Shown here in pieces: positions 40,001-47,348 of a stretch of DNA of 64,000 nucleotides (positions are counted from its first letter, which is position 1; each line of letters starts with the position of its first letter). The translations under genes were made by a program, and so were the position numbers. Source of the DNA: JADZAI01 sp046348585 (lineage in GTDB: Bacteria; Pseudomonadota; Alphaproteobacteria; Micropepsales; Micropepsaceae); assembly GCA_046348585.1 (NCBI GenBank), contig JAXMDZ010000003.1, forward strand, positions 1-64,000, read 5' to 3'. Under the pieces are notes generated by a model. The model did no database searches. It saw only the letters and a program-made list of their open reading frames with translations, and was not told the origin of the DNA.

Positions 40001-40507
40001 GAGGAGGCGGTCGCCAATCTGCGCTCGGGGCGCGGCGAGGAGGCCGACGAGGGCGAATGGTCGCCGCAGATCAATCTGGGCGCATCGGTCCTCATCCCGG
40101 AAGCCTATGTGCCGGACCTCGACGTCCGCATGTCGCTCTATCGCCGTCTGGCGGGGCTGGAGGAGCAGGCCGATATCGACGGCTTCGCGGCCGAACTGAT
40201 CGACCGCTTCGGCCCGCTGCCGGACGAGGTGAAGCAGCTGCTCCAGATCGTCTCGATCAAGCGGCTCTGTCGTCTGGCCGGGGTGGAGAAGATCGACGCC
40301 GGGCCGAAGGGCGCGACCATCGCCTTCCGCAACAATGTGTTCGCGGACCCGGCGGCGCTGATGCGCTTCATCGCCGACAACCCGAAGACGCTGAAGGTGC
40401 GCCCCGACCAGAAGGTCGTCGTCATCCGCGAATGGACGGATGTCGAGGACCGTCTGAAGGGCGCCGCCCAGATCCTGAGAAAATTCGTCGAGCTGGCGAA
40501 GGCCTGA
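37037..40507 (+). CDS. mfd: Transcription-repair coupling factor
   Basis: 1156 aa translocase that removes stalled RNA polymerase and recruits UvrA for nucleotide excision repair. The N-terminal UvrB-homology part includes PAWDCLPYDRLGP and AVRGGIVDLFAPG. The RNA-polymerase-interaction domain is around GDLVVHVDHGIGRYLGL. The helicase part has GDVGFGKTEVALRAAF, VDEEQHFGVVHKERL, LTATPIPRTLQLALSG and YQLRGRIGRSKVRAYAY. The C-terminal inhibitory domain follows. The start is GTG 37037, inside the last codons of sdhE. Confidence 0.97.
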   Translation: MELIRQILARSGRTKVGGAPEGYDAWLAADLAKARAGTVVFVARDEGRASAFEAALRFFAPAMEVVSFPAWDCLPYDRLGPRTDLLARRIAALSELAKAPAARRVVVTTVSALVQRVPPRAWIDASRLALKPDATLTIEALTAWLDRQGYTRAGSVVEAGDYAVRGGIVDLFAPGLPEPVRVDFFGDQIESLRTFDPESQKSTGRLAGLELLPVSEAPLDPEAVSRFRTGYIAAFGAQTSADPLYESISARRRYQGMEHWLPLFHERLETLLDYLPGALLAFDAQVEESIAARFDQIGEYHAARVDARDLAARSPGLQVADYKPLSPEALYLTPAGWAEALEDRTALFLSPFAVADGLDAGGRAGRDFAPERTQAEGVVFDAVAGHVRDLVKAKKRVVLAGWSDGSADRLSVVLGDHGVKPIQPVADLDAVQGLAPVAVGLAVLPLEHGFEARGLVLLGEQDILGDRLIRTARKSKRAANFLAEAAALTVGDLVVHVDHGIGRYLGLRTIEVSGAPHDCLELQYDGGKLFLPVENIELLTRFGSDAEGIQLDRLGGAGWQSRKARLKNRIREIASELIRIAAERALRKAPSIDAPQGLYDEFAARFPFDETEDQARAIADTLEDFTRGQPMDRLVCGDVGFGKTEVALRAAFVAAMSGKQVAVVVPTTLLARQHFKTFSSRFAGWPLQVRQLSRLVGAKEASETKKALAEGKVDIVVGTHALLAKTIAFKNLGLVIVDEEQHFGVVHKERLKALKADVHVLTLTATPIPRTLQLALSGVRDMSLIASPPVDRLAVRTYVGPLDPVTVREALLREHYRGGQSFYVVPRIADLAESMEFLKETVPEVRVVVAHGQMPPGQLDDVMNAFYDRKFEVLLSTTIVESGLDIPTANTMIVHRADMFGLAQLYQLRGRIGRSKVRAYAYLTTPPGRLLTDNAERRLRVLQSLDALGAGFTLASHDLDIRGAGNLLGDEQSGHIREVGMELYQEMLEEAVANLRSGRGEEADEGEWSPQINLGASVLIPEAYVPDLDVRMSLYRRLAGLEEQADIDGFAAELIDRFGPLPDEVKQLLQIVSIKRLCRLAGVEKIDAGPKGATIAFRNNVFADPAALMRFIADNPKTLKVRPDQKVVVIREWTDVEDRLKGAAQILRKFVELAKA

Positions 40508-40513
40508 GGGCTT

Positions 40514-41056
40514 TCAGCGCGCCCGGCCGGCCATCGCGTCGCGGCGGCGGCCGAAGGTCGCCGGCATCTGCGCACGGGGCGTCGCGGCGGCGCTGCGGCT
40601 GTTGACGCGCAGATGCGGGGTCTCGCCGCGCCCGATCTGGGCGGTGCGCTGAAGGATCAGGTCGCGCAGTTCGGCGAGGCCGTGCGGCTTCGGCAGGCAG
40701 GCGGCGGGCACGATTGTGGTGCGGCCGCGATGCAGGATCGTGAGCTGGAGGCCGCCGCGGCCGCGCTCGCTGAGCGTCGACTGGATGTGGCGGAAGGGGA
40801 TCGTCACCTCGTGGGTGGCGAAGAGGCCGGCCGGAACCGTCACCGAGGAGAGGCCGACCTCGACCTGGCGGGCGCGGGTGGCGAGGATGAAGCTGAAGGC
40901 GAGGCCGCCGAGCGCTGCCAGGGCGAAGAGAATTGCCGCCGCCAGGTGACCGCGCATCGCCAGCGGCACGGCCGCGCCGCCCAGCGCAACGAACACAAGA
41001 CCGAGCGCCGCGATCACGGCGGGCTTGGGGTGGTAGGGCATGGTGATGGCGTTCAT
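40514..41056 (-). CDS. Membrane protein with PH-like domain, unknown function
   Basis: 180 aa with two hydrophobic helices (about residues 12-34 and 38-58; VIAALGLVFVALGGAAVPLA, AAILFALAALGGLAFSFIL), a following beta-rich segment (VEVGLSSVTVPAGLFATHEV, TIPFRHIQSTLSER) resembling a bacterial PH-like domain, then a basic low-complexity tail. It lies tail to tail with mfd, 6 bp away, with no terminator between. I prefer start 41056; an earlier in-frame start at 41089 is possible. No specific function is recognised. Confidence 0.65.
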   Translation of the reverse strand: MNAITMPYHPKPAVIAALGLVFVALGGAAVPLAMRGHLAAAILFALAALGGLAFSFILATRARQVEVGLSSVTVPAGLFATHEVTIPFRHIQSTLSERGRGGLQLTILHRGRTTIVPAACLPKPHGLAELRDLILQRTAQIGRGETPHLRVNSRSAAATPRAQMPATFGRRRDAMAGRAR

Positions 41057-41169
41057 GGCGGACTCCGGTTTCGGTGTCCCGGGGAGCAATCGCCATGCCG
41101 CCCGCGCGGGCGGTTTTCGCCGGATTCCGTCCCGGAATGGGGCGGGGCGGGCGGCCGGGCCGTCCCGCG

Positions 41170-42489
41170 TCAGGCGATTGCGGTAAACGTCAGCGTCACC
41201 ACGGCCCCGCCCGAAGGGGCGTCGCCGATGGCGACCCGGCCGCCATGCGCCTCGACGATCTGCCGGACGATGGCGAGGCCGAGGCCCGAGCCGCCGGTCG
41301 CCCGGCTGCGCGAGGCTTCGAGGCGGTGGAACGGCTCGAACACCGCCTCGCGCTCGCCGGGCGGAATGCCCGGGCCGTCGTCCTCGACCGTCACCACGGC
41401 CTCGCCGCCGTTCAGCCGCACCGCGATGCGGGCCGCCTCGCCGTAGCGGACGGCGTTGCCGGCGACATTGGCGAGGGCGCGCTTCAGGGCCAGCGGATCG
41501 CCCATGGTGCGGACCGGGCCGGTCGTGCGCGCGCTCGCGCCGGGGATTTCGGCGGCGACCGCCTCGGCCAGCGCGGCCAGATCGACCGGCGTGCGGCGCT
41601 CCGGAGCGGCCGCGCCGCGGGCCACCGACAGCGCGTCGTCGATCAGCGCGGTCATGTCCTCAAGATCGGCGACGATCTTCGCGCGGACGGCTTCGTCCTC
41701 GATGGCTTCGGCGCGCAGGCGCAGCCGCGTCACATAGGTCTTCACATCGTGCGAGATGCCGGCGAGCAGCGTCACCCGGCCGTGCAGCAGCGCCGCGATG
41801 CGGTCCTGCATCCGGTTGACGGCCTCGATCAGGCCGCGGATTTCGGGCGCGCCGGCGACTGCGATCTTCGCCGGTTTCGCGGTCGTCTCGAAGGCCTTCA
41901 CGCTGGCCGCGAGAGCGCGCAGCGGGCGGGCCTCGCGCGAGATGGTGACGAGGGCGATCGCCCCGACCAGAAACCCGGCGGCCGCCAGCCAGAAGCCGGG
42001 CGGCAGGCCGAACAGGCGGCGGCCGAGATCGCCGCCGGTTTCGATCACCGCCCAGTCGCCCCCGGCGAGCCGCACGGCCAGCTTGATGCGCTGATCCTGC
42101 GACCGCCAGATCGCCCAGCGGCTGAGCCGTCCGTCCTCGCTGGGCAGAGCGAGGATCACCACCTCGCGGCCGGGCAGGCGCTCCAGATAGACCGCGAGCG
42201 CCTTTTCGGCCCCGCGCAGCGACCGTTCGTCGCCCGAGGGTTCGGGCCGCGCCGCGGCGATGGTGACGGTGAGGGCGCTGCCGTTGACCGCCTGAAGGAC
42301 GGCGCTCCGGTCCGCGTCCGCCCGTTCCAGCAGCGCGACGATCCCAGCGACCTGGACGGCCAGTTGCCCGGCATGGGGGGCCTCGACGCCGCGCTGGGCG
42401 TAGTTGATGCCGGCGATCAGGGCGGCGAGCGCCATCAGGCTGAAGAAGACGATGGCCGCCAGCCGTCCGAAGAGTCCGAGCCTGCCCAT
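41170..42489 (-). CDS. Sensor histidine kinase (EnvZ-like)
   Basis: 439 aa membrane histidine kinase. A first helix at 8-28 and a second at 166-185 bound a periplasmic sensor region of about 135 residues. Then come a HAMP-like linker (REARPLRALAASVKAFETTA), the dimerisation/H box GISHDVKTYVTRLRLRAEAI with phospho-His H247, the N box RALANVAGNAVRYGEAA and ATP-binding VTVEDDGPGIPPGEREAVFE plus GGSGLGLAIVRQIVEAHGG. It starts 2 bp after the response-regulator stop on the same strand. The sensed signal is unknown. Confidence 0.93.
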   Translation of the reverse strand: MGRLGLFGRLAAIVFFSLMALAALIAGINYAQRGVEAPHAGQLAVQVAGIVALLERADADRSAVLQAVNGSALTVTIAAARPEPSGDERSLRGAEKALAVYLERLPGREVVILALPSEDGRLSRWAIWRSQDQRIKLAVRLAGGDWAVIETGGDLGRRLFGLPPGFWLAAAGFLVGAIALVTISREARPLRALAASVKAFETTAKPAKIAVAGAPEIRGLIEAVNRMQDRIAALLHGRVTLLAGISHDVKTYVTRLRLRAEAIEDEAVRAKIVADLEDMTALIDDALSVARGAAAPERRTPVDLAALAEAVAAEIPGASARTTGPVRTMGDPLALKRALANVAGNAVRYGEAARIAVRLNGGEAVVTVEDDGPGIPPGEREAVFEPFHRLEASRSRATGGSGLGLAIVRQIVEAHGGRVAIGDAPSGGAVVTLTFTAIA

Positions 42490-42491
42490 CG

Positions 42492-43190
42492 TCAGAGCTT
42501 CTTCACCTGCGGCGACAGGACGTAGCCCGCGTTGCGGACGGTCTTGATGATCTCGCCGCTCTCGTCCTCGATCTTGCGGCGCAGGCGGCTCATCTGGACG
42601 TCGATGGCGCGGTCGAGCGGATCGGCCTTGCGGCCGCGCGTCCAGTCCATCAGCTGGTCGCGCGACAGCACGCGCTGGGGGCGGGTCACGAAGCAGGCGA
42701 GCAGGTCGAACTCGGCGCTGGTGAGGTCGAGGACCGCGCCGTCCCGCGCCGCGCTGCGGGCCGCCATGTCGATGACCATGCCGGCGACCTCGTAGCGCTC
42801 GCTCTCCAGCGGGGCAGGCTCCATGCGGCGCAGGATCGAGCGGATGCGGGCGACCAGCTCGCGCGGGTTGAAGGGCTTGGCCATGTAGTCGTCGGCCCCC
42901 ATTTCGAGCCCGACGATGCGGTCGATGTCGTCGGCCCGGGCGGTCAGCATCAGCATCGGGATGCGGGTCGCGGCGCGCAGCCGGCGGACGATCGACAGCC
43001 CGTCCTCGCCCGGCATCATCAGGTCGAGCACGATGAGATCGGGCGCGCCCGAGACCGAGAGGATGCGGTCAAGCGCCGCGCCGCCGTCCGCCGCCTCCAC
43101 CGCGAAGCCCTGGCGCGCCAGATAGTCGGTCAGCAGGGTGCGGACCTCCGGGTCGTCCTCGACGACGATCAGGCGCTGTTTGCCGGACAT
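42492..43190 (-). CDS. OmpR-family response regulator
   Basis: 232 aa two-domain regulator. The receiver has the acidic pair in VVEDDPEVRTLL, the phospho-acceptor D56 in LIVLDLMMPGEDGL, and Lys in YMAKPFNPRELVARIR. The C-terminal winged helix has DLTSAEFDLLACFVTRPQRV and DPLDRAIDVQMSRLRRKIED. ATG 43190 gives the standard N-terminus. It is transcribed before the kinase gene (2 bp apart), forming a two-component operon. It faces a small exported protein gene across a 161 bp divergent region, which is a candidate target. Confidence 0.94.
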   Translation of the reverse strand: MSGKQRLIVVEDDPEVRTLLTDYLARQGFAVEAADGGAALDRILSVSGAPDLIVLDLMMPGEDGLSIVRRLRAATRIPMLMLTARADDIDRIVGLEMGADDYMAKPFNPRELVARIRSILRRMEPAPLESERYEVAGMVIDMAARSAARDGAVLDLTSAEFDLLACFVTRPQRVLSRDQLMDWTRGRKADPLDRAIDVQMSRLRRKIEDESGEIIKTVRNAGYVLSPQVKKL

Positions 43191-43351
43191 GGCGCAGTGA
43201 TGCCGGACCGCCGGGCAGGCCGCAAGCCGCGGCGGGCGGCGGATACAAAACGTAACATGGGGCCGGATTCCGGACACAGGCGCGAGACAAGCCGCGCCCA
43301 TCCTCCGCTCATCGCCGCCGTCGCGGCGCCCTCGATGACAGGAGATGTTCC

Positions 43352-43660
43352 ATGCGTAAGCTCGCTCTCACCGCCCTCGCCGCCGTCCTGCTGGCGGCGC
43401 CCGCCTCCGCCGCCTCGTGGTCGCGCAGCGGCGAGACGACCGGCCCGAACGGCCGGACGATCACCACCGACGTCAACGGTTCGTGCGCCGGTGGCAGCTG
43501 CGAGCGCGACGCCGTGAAGACCGGCCCCGAGGGCAAGTCCTGGACCTCGGAAACCGACGCTCAGCGCACCGCGCCCGGCACGATCGACTACACGACGACC
43601 AAGACCGGCCCGAACGGCCGCGAGGTCACCCGCAGCGGCACGCGCACGATCAACCGCTGA
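43352..43660 (+). CDS. Small exported protein with TGP(N/E)G repeats
   Basis: 102 aa with a signal peptide (MRKLALTALAAVLLAAPASA, cut near ASA-AS). The mature 80 residues carry three imperfect repeats: TTGPNGRTITTD, KTGPEGKSWTSE and KTGPNGREVTRS, each about 25-40 residues apart, and two Cys (SCAGGSCERD). It has an AGGAGA ribosome site. It is divergent from the OmpR/EnvZ-like pair, and a perfect 10 bp stem follows its stop. I do not recognise a function; a structural or cell-surface role is plausible. Confidence 0.8.
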   Translation: MRKLALTALAAVLLAAPASAASWSRSGETTGPNGRTITTDVNGSCAGGSCERDAVKTGPEGKSWTSETDAQRTAPGTIDYTTTKTGPNGREVTRSGTRTINR

Positions 43661-43673
43661 TCCCCGCAGCGGT

Positions 43674-43713
43674 CGCGGGCCGGGCGGGTCGTCCCCGCAC
43701 CGTCCGGCCCGCG
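43674..43713 (+). terminator. Long hairpin after the TGP-repeat gene
   Basis: A 10 bp perfect stem (CGCGGGCCGG with CCGGCCCGCG), with a smaller inner pairing (GCGGG/CCCGC). There is no U-tract, so termination is likely but not certain. Confidence 0.5.
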
Positions 43714-43797
43714 AAGTCTTGACGGGACCTTAACGCACGCCTGCGGCGTTAACGGCTCGTGAGTTGTATTGCGGCGCAACCGATGCTGGGATGGCTC

Positions 43798-44121
43798 ATG
43801 CGCCGTCGTATGACCATCAAGCGTTTCGCCCAGGGCATGATCGTGCCCACGCTGTGCGTGGCGCTGATTTCCTATTTCGCCTGGCACGCGGTCTATGGCG
43901 AATACGGGGCGTTCAAGCTGACCCGCCTCGACGAGCGGGTGGCGATCCGCACCGCCGAATTGCAGACCGTCAGCACCGAGCGCGAGCGCATGGAGCGCCG
44001 GGTCAAGCTGATGCAGCCGGGCAAGGTCGATCCCGACATGCTGGACGAGCAGTCCCGGGCGTCGCTCGGCTATTCGCGGCCCGACGAGCTGACCATCTAC
44101 TGGGACAGCGTCACCCGCTGA
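43798..44121 (+). CDS. ftsB: FtsB/DivIC-family septum formation initiator
   Basis: 107 aa single-pass division protein. A basic N-terminus (MRRRMTIKRFAQG) precedes one membrane helix (MIVPTLCVALISYFAWHAVY). A coiled coil follows (LDERVAIRTAELQTVSTERE and ERMERRVKLM), and the C-terminus has the DxLDEQSRASLGYSRPDE pattern of this family. In alphaproteobacteria it precedes the pyruvate dehydrogenase genes, as here. ATG 43798 is preferred, with GGGA upstream; in-frame alternatives are ATG 43783 and GTG 43759. Confidence 0.85.
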   Translation: MRRRMTIKRFAQGMIVPTLCVALISYFAWHAVYGEYGAFKLTRLDERVAIRTAELQTVSTERERMERRVKLMQPGKVDPDMLDEQSRASLGYSRPDELTIYWDSVTR

Positions 44122-44203
44122 CAGCCTGTCAGCGGCTTCCTGGGTGACACGCGCGCCGGGGGCGCGCTACATATCGCGGCGTAGCCTTCAGCGCCGGGAA
44201 CCC

Positions 44204-45175
44204 ATGTCCAAGACCGCTTCCAACGCCGCGCTTCTGACCCAGTTCTACCGCGACATGCTGCTCATCCGCCGGTTCGAGGAACGGGCGGGCCAGCTTTACG
44301 GCATGGGACTGATCGGCGGCTTCTGCCACCTCTATATCGGGCAGGAGGCGGTGGTCGTCGGGATGCAGGCGGCGATCGAGCCTGGCGACCAGGTGATCAC
44401 CGCCTACCGCGATCACGGCCATATGCTGGCCGCAGGGCTCGATCCCGGCGGGGTGATGGCCGAGCTGACGGGGCGCTCGGGCGGCCTGTCGCGCGGCAAG
44501 GGCGGCTCGATGCACATGTTCAGCCGCGAGAAGAACTTCTATGGCGGGCACGGCATCGTCGGGGCGCAGGTGCCGCTCGGCACGGGCCTCGCCTTCGCCA
44601 ACCGCTATCGCGGCAACGACCGGGTGTGCCTGACCTATTTCGGCGACGGCGCGGCGAATCAGGGCCAGGTCTATGAGAGCTTCAACATGGCCGCGGTCTG
44701 GAAGCTGCCGGTCGTCTATGTGATCGAGAACAACCAGTACGCGATGGGGACGGCGATCCAGCGTTCGACCTCGGAGACCCATCTCCACCGGCGGGGCGTC
44801 AGCTTCAACATCCCCGGCGAGGAAGTGGACGGCATGGACGTCGAGGCGGTGTTCGCCGCCGGGCGCAAGGCGGTGGAGCATTGCCGCCGGGGCGAGGGGC
44901 CTTACATCCTCGAAATGAAGACCTACCGCTATCGCGGCCACTCGATGTCGGATCCCGCCAAGTACCGCACCAAGGAAGAGGTGCAGGAAATGCGCGAGAA
45001 GCACGATCCGATCGAGGGCCTGCGCGCCCGGATGCTCGCCGCCGCCGCGATCGACGAGGCGGGGCTCAAGGCGATCGACAAGGAGATCAAGGACATCGTC
45101 GCGCAGGCGGCGGAGTTCGCGCAGATGAGTCCGGAGCCCGATCCGAAGGAACTCTGGACCGACGTCTATGCGTAG
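44204..45175 (+). CDS. pdhA: Pyruvate dehydrogenase E1, alpha subunit
   Basis: 323 aa thiamine-diphosphate subunit. The TPP motif is YFGDGAANQGQVYESFNMAA with ENNQYAMGT; the phosphorylation-loop-like region RYRGHSMSDPAKYR is present. It pairs with PdhB at 45630 to decarboxylate pyruvate and acetylate the lipoyl group of PdhC. A MAPEG gene lies between pdhA and pdhB. ATG 44204 fits the family start. The 82 bp upstream of it holds no strong terminator, so it may be cotranscribed with ftsB. Confidence 0.96.
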   Translation: MSKTASNAALLTQFYRDMLLIRRFEERAGQLYGMGLIGGFCHLYIGQEAVVVGMQAAIEPGDQVITAYRDHGHMLAAGLDPGGVMAELTGRSGGLSRGKGGSMHMFSREKNFYGGHGIVGAQVPLGTGLAFANRYRGNDRVCLTYFGDGAANQGQVYESFNMAAVWKLPVVYVIENNQYAMGTAIQRSTSETHLHRRGVSFNIPGEEVDGMDVEAVFAAGRKAVEHCRRGEGPYILEMKTYRYRGHSMSDPAKYRTKEEVQEMREKHDPIEGLRARMLAAAAIDEAGLKAIDKEIKDIVAQAAEFAQMSPEPDPKELWTDVYA

Positions 45176-45213
45176 GCCGATGACGGCCGCGCGATAAAGG
45201 GGGGGAACCTGAT

Positions 45214-45609
45214 ATGTCCGTCGAACTTACGATGCTCGCCTACAGCGTGGCGCTGCTTTTCGTCGTCATCCTCATTCAGGCGAACGTGGGAATCATGGCG
45301 CAAGGCCTGATGCCGCTCGCCAACAGCCGTGACGACCTGCCGCCGCCGGGGGCTTTCCAGGCGCGCATGAAGCGCGTGGTCGACAATCACCGCGAAGGGC
45401 TGACGCTGTTCGCGCCGCTCGTCCTCATCGCCGCGCAGCAGGGCATCTCGACCTCGACCACGGTGCTGGGGGCGCAGCTGTTCTTCTATTCGCGCGTCGC
45501 GCACGCGGTGCTCTACATCCTCGGCGTTCCGATGATCCGTCCGCTCGCCTGGGGCGTCGGCATCGCGGGCACCGTCATGATCTTCCTGGCGATCTTCCAC
45601 ATCGCCTGA
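45214..45609 (+). CDS. MAPEG-family membrane protein
   Basis: 131 aa with four hydrophobic helices (residues 6-30, 61-80, 85-105 and 111-131). The family feature is seen as GAFQARMKRVVDNHREGLTL, 'R-x-x-x-x-x-N-x-x-E', with the glutathione/substrate-binding Arg and Asn. Members include glutathione transferase-like and eicosanoid enzymes, but bacterial functions are mostly unknown. It sits 38 bp after pdhA and 20 bp before pdhB, inside the PDH gene cluster, and is not a PDH subunit. Probably cotranscribed. Confidence 0.87.
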   Translation: MSVELTMLAYSVALLFVVILIQANVGIMAQGLMPLANSRDDLPPPGAFQARMKRVVDNHREGLTLFAPLVLIAAQQGISTSTTVLGAQLFFYSRVAHAVLYILGVPMIRPLAWGVGIAGTVMIFLAIFHIA

Positions 45610-45629
45610 ACCCCAAGGTCCGCGCCCGT

Positions 45630-47009
45630 ATGTCCATCCCCATTCTCATGCCCGCCCTGTCTCCGACGATGGAGGAGGGCACGCTCGCCAAATGGCTGGT
45701 CAAGGAAGGCCAGAGCGTGAAGGCGGGCGACGTGATCGCCGAGATCGAGACCGACAAGGCGACCATGGAGGTCGAGGCGGTGGACGAGGGCGTGGTGGCG
45801 CGCCTGCTGATCGCCGAGGGCACCGAGGGCGTGAAGGTCAACACCCCCATCGCCGAGCTTGAGGGCGAGGGGGCGGCGGTTCCGCCGCCGGCGAACGCCG
45901 CCCCGGCGGCGGCTCCCGCCGCGCCGGCCGCGCCGGGTCCGAAGCCGGCGGAGCCGGCGCCGGTTCTCGCGCGGCAGGCGAAGGACGACGCGGCGACGCC
46001 CTCGTCGGAGATCCCGGCCGGGACGGCGATGCAGGACCAGACGGTGCGCGAGGCGCTGCGCGACGCGATGGCCGAGGAGATGCGCCGCGACAACGCCGTC
46101 TTCCTGATGGGCGAGGAGGTCGGCCAGTACCAGGGGGCCTACAAGATCAGCCAGGGTCTGCTGGAGGAGTTCGGGCCGAAGCGGGTGATCGACACGCCGA
46201 TCACCGAGCAGGGTTTCGCGGGGCTTGGGGTCGGCGCGTCGTTCGCGGGGCTGAGGCCCATCGTCGAGTTCATGACCTGGAACTTCGCCATGCAGGCGAT
46301 CGACCAGATCGTCAATTCGGCGGCCAAGACGCTCTATATGGCGGGCGGGCAGATGGGCTCGCCCATCGTCTTTCGCGGCCCCAACGGCGCGGCCGCCCGC
46401 GTCGCGGCGCAGCACAGCCAGAACTATGCCGCCTGGTATGCCCATGTGCCGGGGCTGAAAGTCGTCGCGCCCTATTTCGCGGCCGACGCCAAGGGGCTGC
46501 TGAAGGCCGCGATCCGCGATCCCAATCCGGTGCTGTTCCTGGAAAACGAGATCGTTTACGGCAAGACCTTCCCGGTGCCGGTGATGGACGATTTCGTGCT
46601 GCCGATCGGCAAGGCGCGGGTGGTGAAGCCCGGCGCCGACATCACGCTCGTCTCGTTCTCGGTTTCGATGGGGCTGATCATCGAGGCGGCGGCGGAACTG
46701 GCGAAAGAGGGCATCGACGCCGAGATCATCGATCTGCGCTCGCTGCGGCCGCTCGACACCGCGACGGTCATCGCCTCGGTGAAGAAGACCAACCGCCTGG
46801 TGGTGGTCGAGGAAGGCTGGCCGATCTGCTCGATCTCGTCGGAGATCGCCGCGCAGGTGCAGGGCGAGGCCTTCGACTGGCTGGACGCGCCGGTGATGCG
46901 GGTGACGGGTAAGGACGTGCCGATGCCCTATGCCGCCAATCTGGAAAAGCTCGCGCTGCCTTCGCTCGACGAAGTGATGGCGGCGGCCAAAGCCGCGCTC
47001 TACCGCTAG
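45630..47009 (+). CDS. pdhB: Pyruvate dehydrogenase E1, beta subunit with N-terminal lipoyl domain
   Basis: 459 aa. Residues 1-80 form a lipoyl domain (MSIPILMPALSPTMEEGTLA, lipoylated K43 in ETDKATMEVE). A Pro/Ala-rich linker (about 85-130) leads to the E1 beta body from about residue 140 with FLMGEEVGQYQGAYKISQGL, DTPITEQGFAGLGVG and FRGPNGAAARVAAQHSQ. Lipoyl-carrying E1 beta subunits are known from alphaproteobacteria such as Sinorhizobium and Zymomonas. It contributes to the E1 heterotetramer with PdhA. Confidence 0.96.
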   Translation: MSIPILMPALSPTMEEGTLAKWLVKEGQSVKAGDVIAEIETDKATMEVEAVDEGVVARLLIAEGTEGVKVNTPIAELEGEGAAVPPPANAAPAAAPAAPAAPGPKPAEPAPVLARQAKDDAATPSSEIPAGTAMQDQTVREALRDAMAEEMRRDNAVFLMGEEVGQYQGAYKISQGLLEEFGPKRVIDTPITEQGFAGLGVGASFAGLRPIVEFMTWNFAMQAIDQIVNSAAKTLYMAGGQMGSPIVFRGPNGAAARVAAQHSQNYAAWYAHVPGLKVVAPYFAADAKGLLKAAIRDPNPVLFLENEIVYGKTFPVPVMDDFVLPIGKARVVKPGADITLVSFSVSMGLIIEAAAELAKEGIDAEIIDLRSLRPLDTATVIASVKKTNRLVVVEEGWPICSISSEIAAQVQGEAFDWLDAPVMRVTGKDVPMPYAANLEKLALPSLDEVMAAAKAALYR

Positions 47010-47019
47010 GACCGCCGCG

Positions 47020-47343
47020 ATGGCCTTCGACCCCAAGACGCGCGAGTTGGAGATCCCGCCCGCCGCCGCGCGCGACGAGCATTGCGGCGAGGTGCTGCGG
47101 GCCTGGATCGTCAATCAGGGGCTGCACGTCTCGCTGACGCCCGGTGCGTTCGGGTCCGACGCCGGGGTGTGGGGGATGTTGCTGGTCGATATCGCCCGCC
47201 ATGTCGCCCGGGCCTTTCACGCCGAGACCGGCGCGGACCAGGACGCGACGCTCGCCGCCATCCGCGCCATGTTCGACGCCGAATGGAACGACGCCACCGA
47301 CACCGGCGCGACCGAAGCCGTTCAGCCCGCAAGGGGGCATTAG
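47020..47343 (+). CDS. DUF5076-like small protein in the pdh cluster
   Basis: 107 aa soluble protein: EIPPAAARDEHCGEVLRAWI, GLHVSLTPGAFGSDAGVWGM, LLVDIARHVARAFHAETG. This pattern matches DUF5076 proteins found in alphaproteobacterial pdh gene clusters. It starts 10 bp after pdhB, and pdhC starts 5 bp after its stop. Function is unknown; position suggests a link to the PDH complex or lipoylation. Confidence 0.82.
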   Translation: MAFDPKTRELEIPPAAARDEHCGEVLRAWIVNQGLHVSLTPGAFGSDAGVWGMLLVDIARHVARAFHAETGADQDATLAAIRAMFDAEWNDATDTGATEAVQPARGH

Positions 47344-47348
47344 CATCC

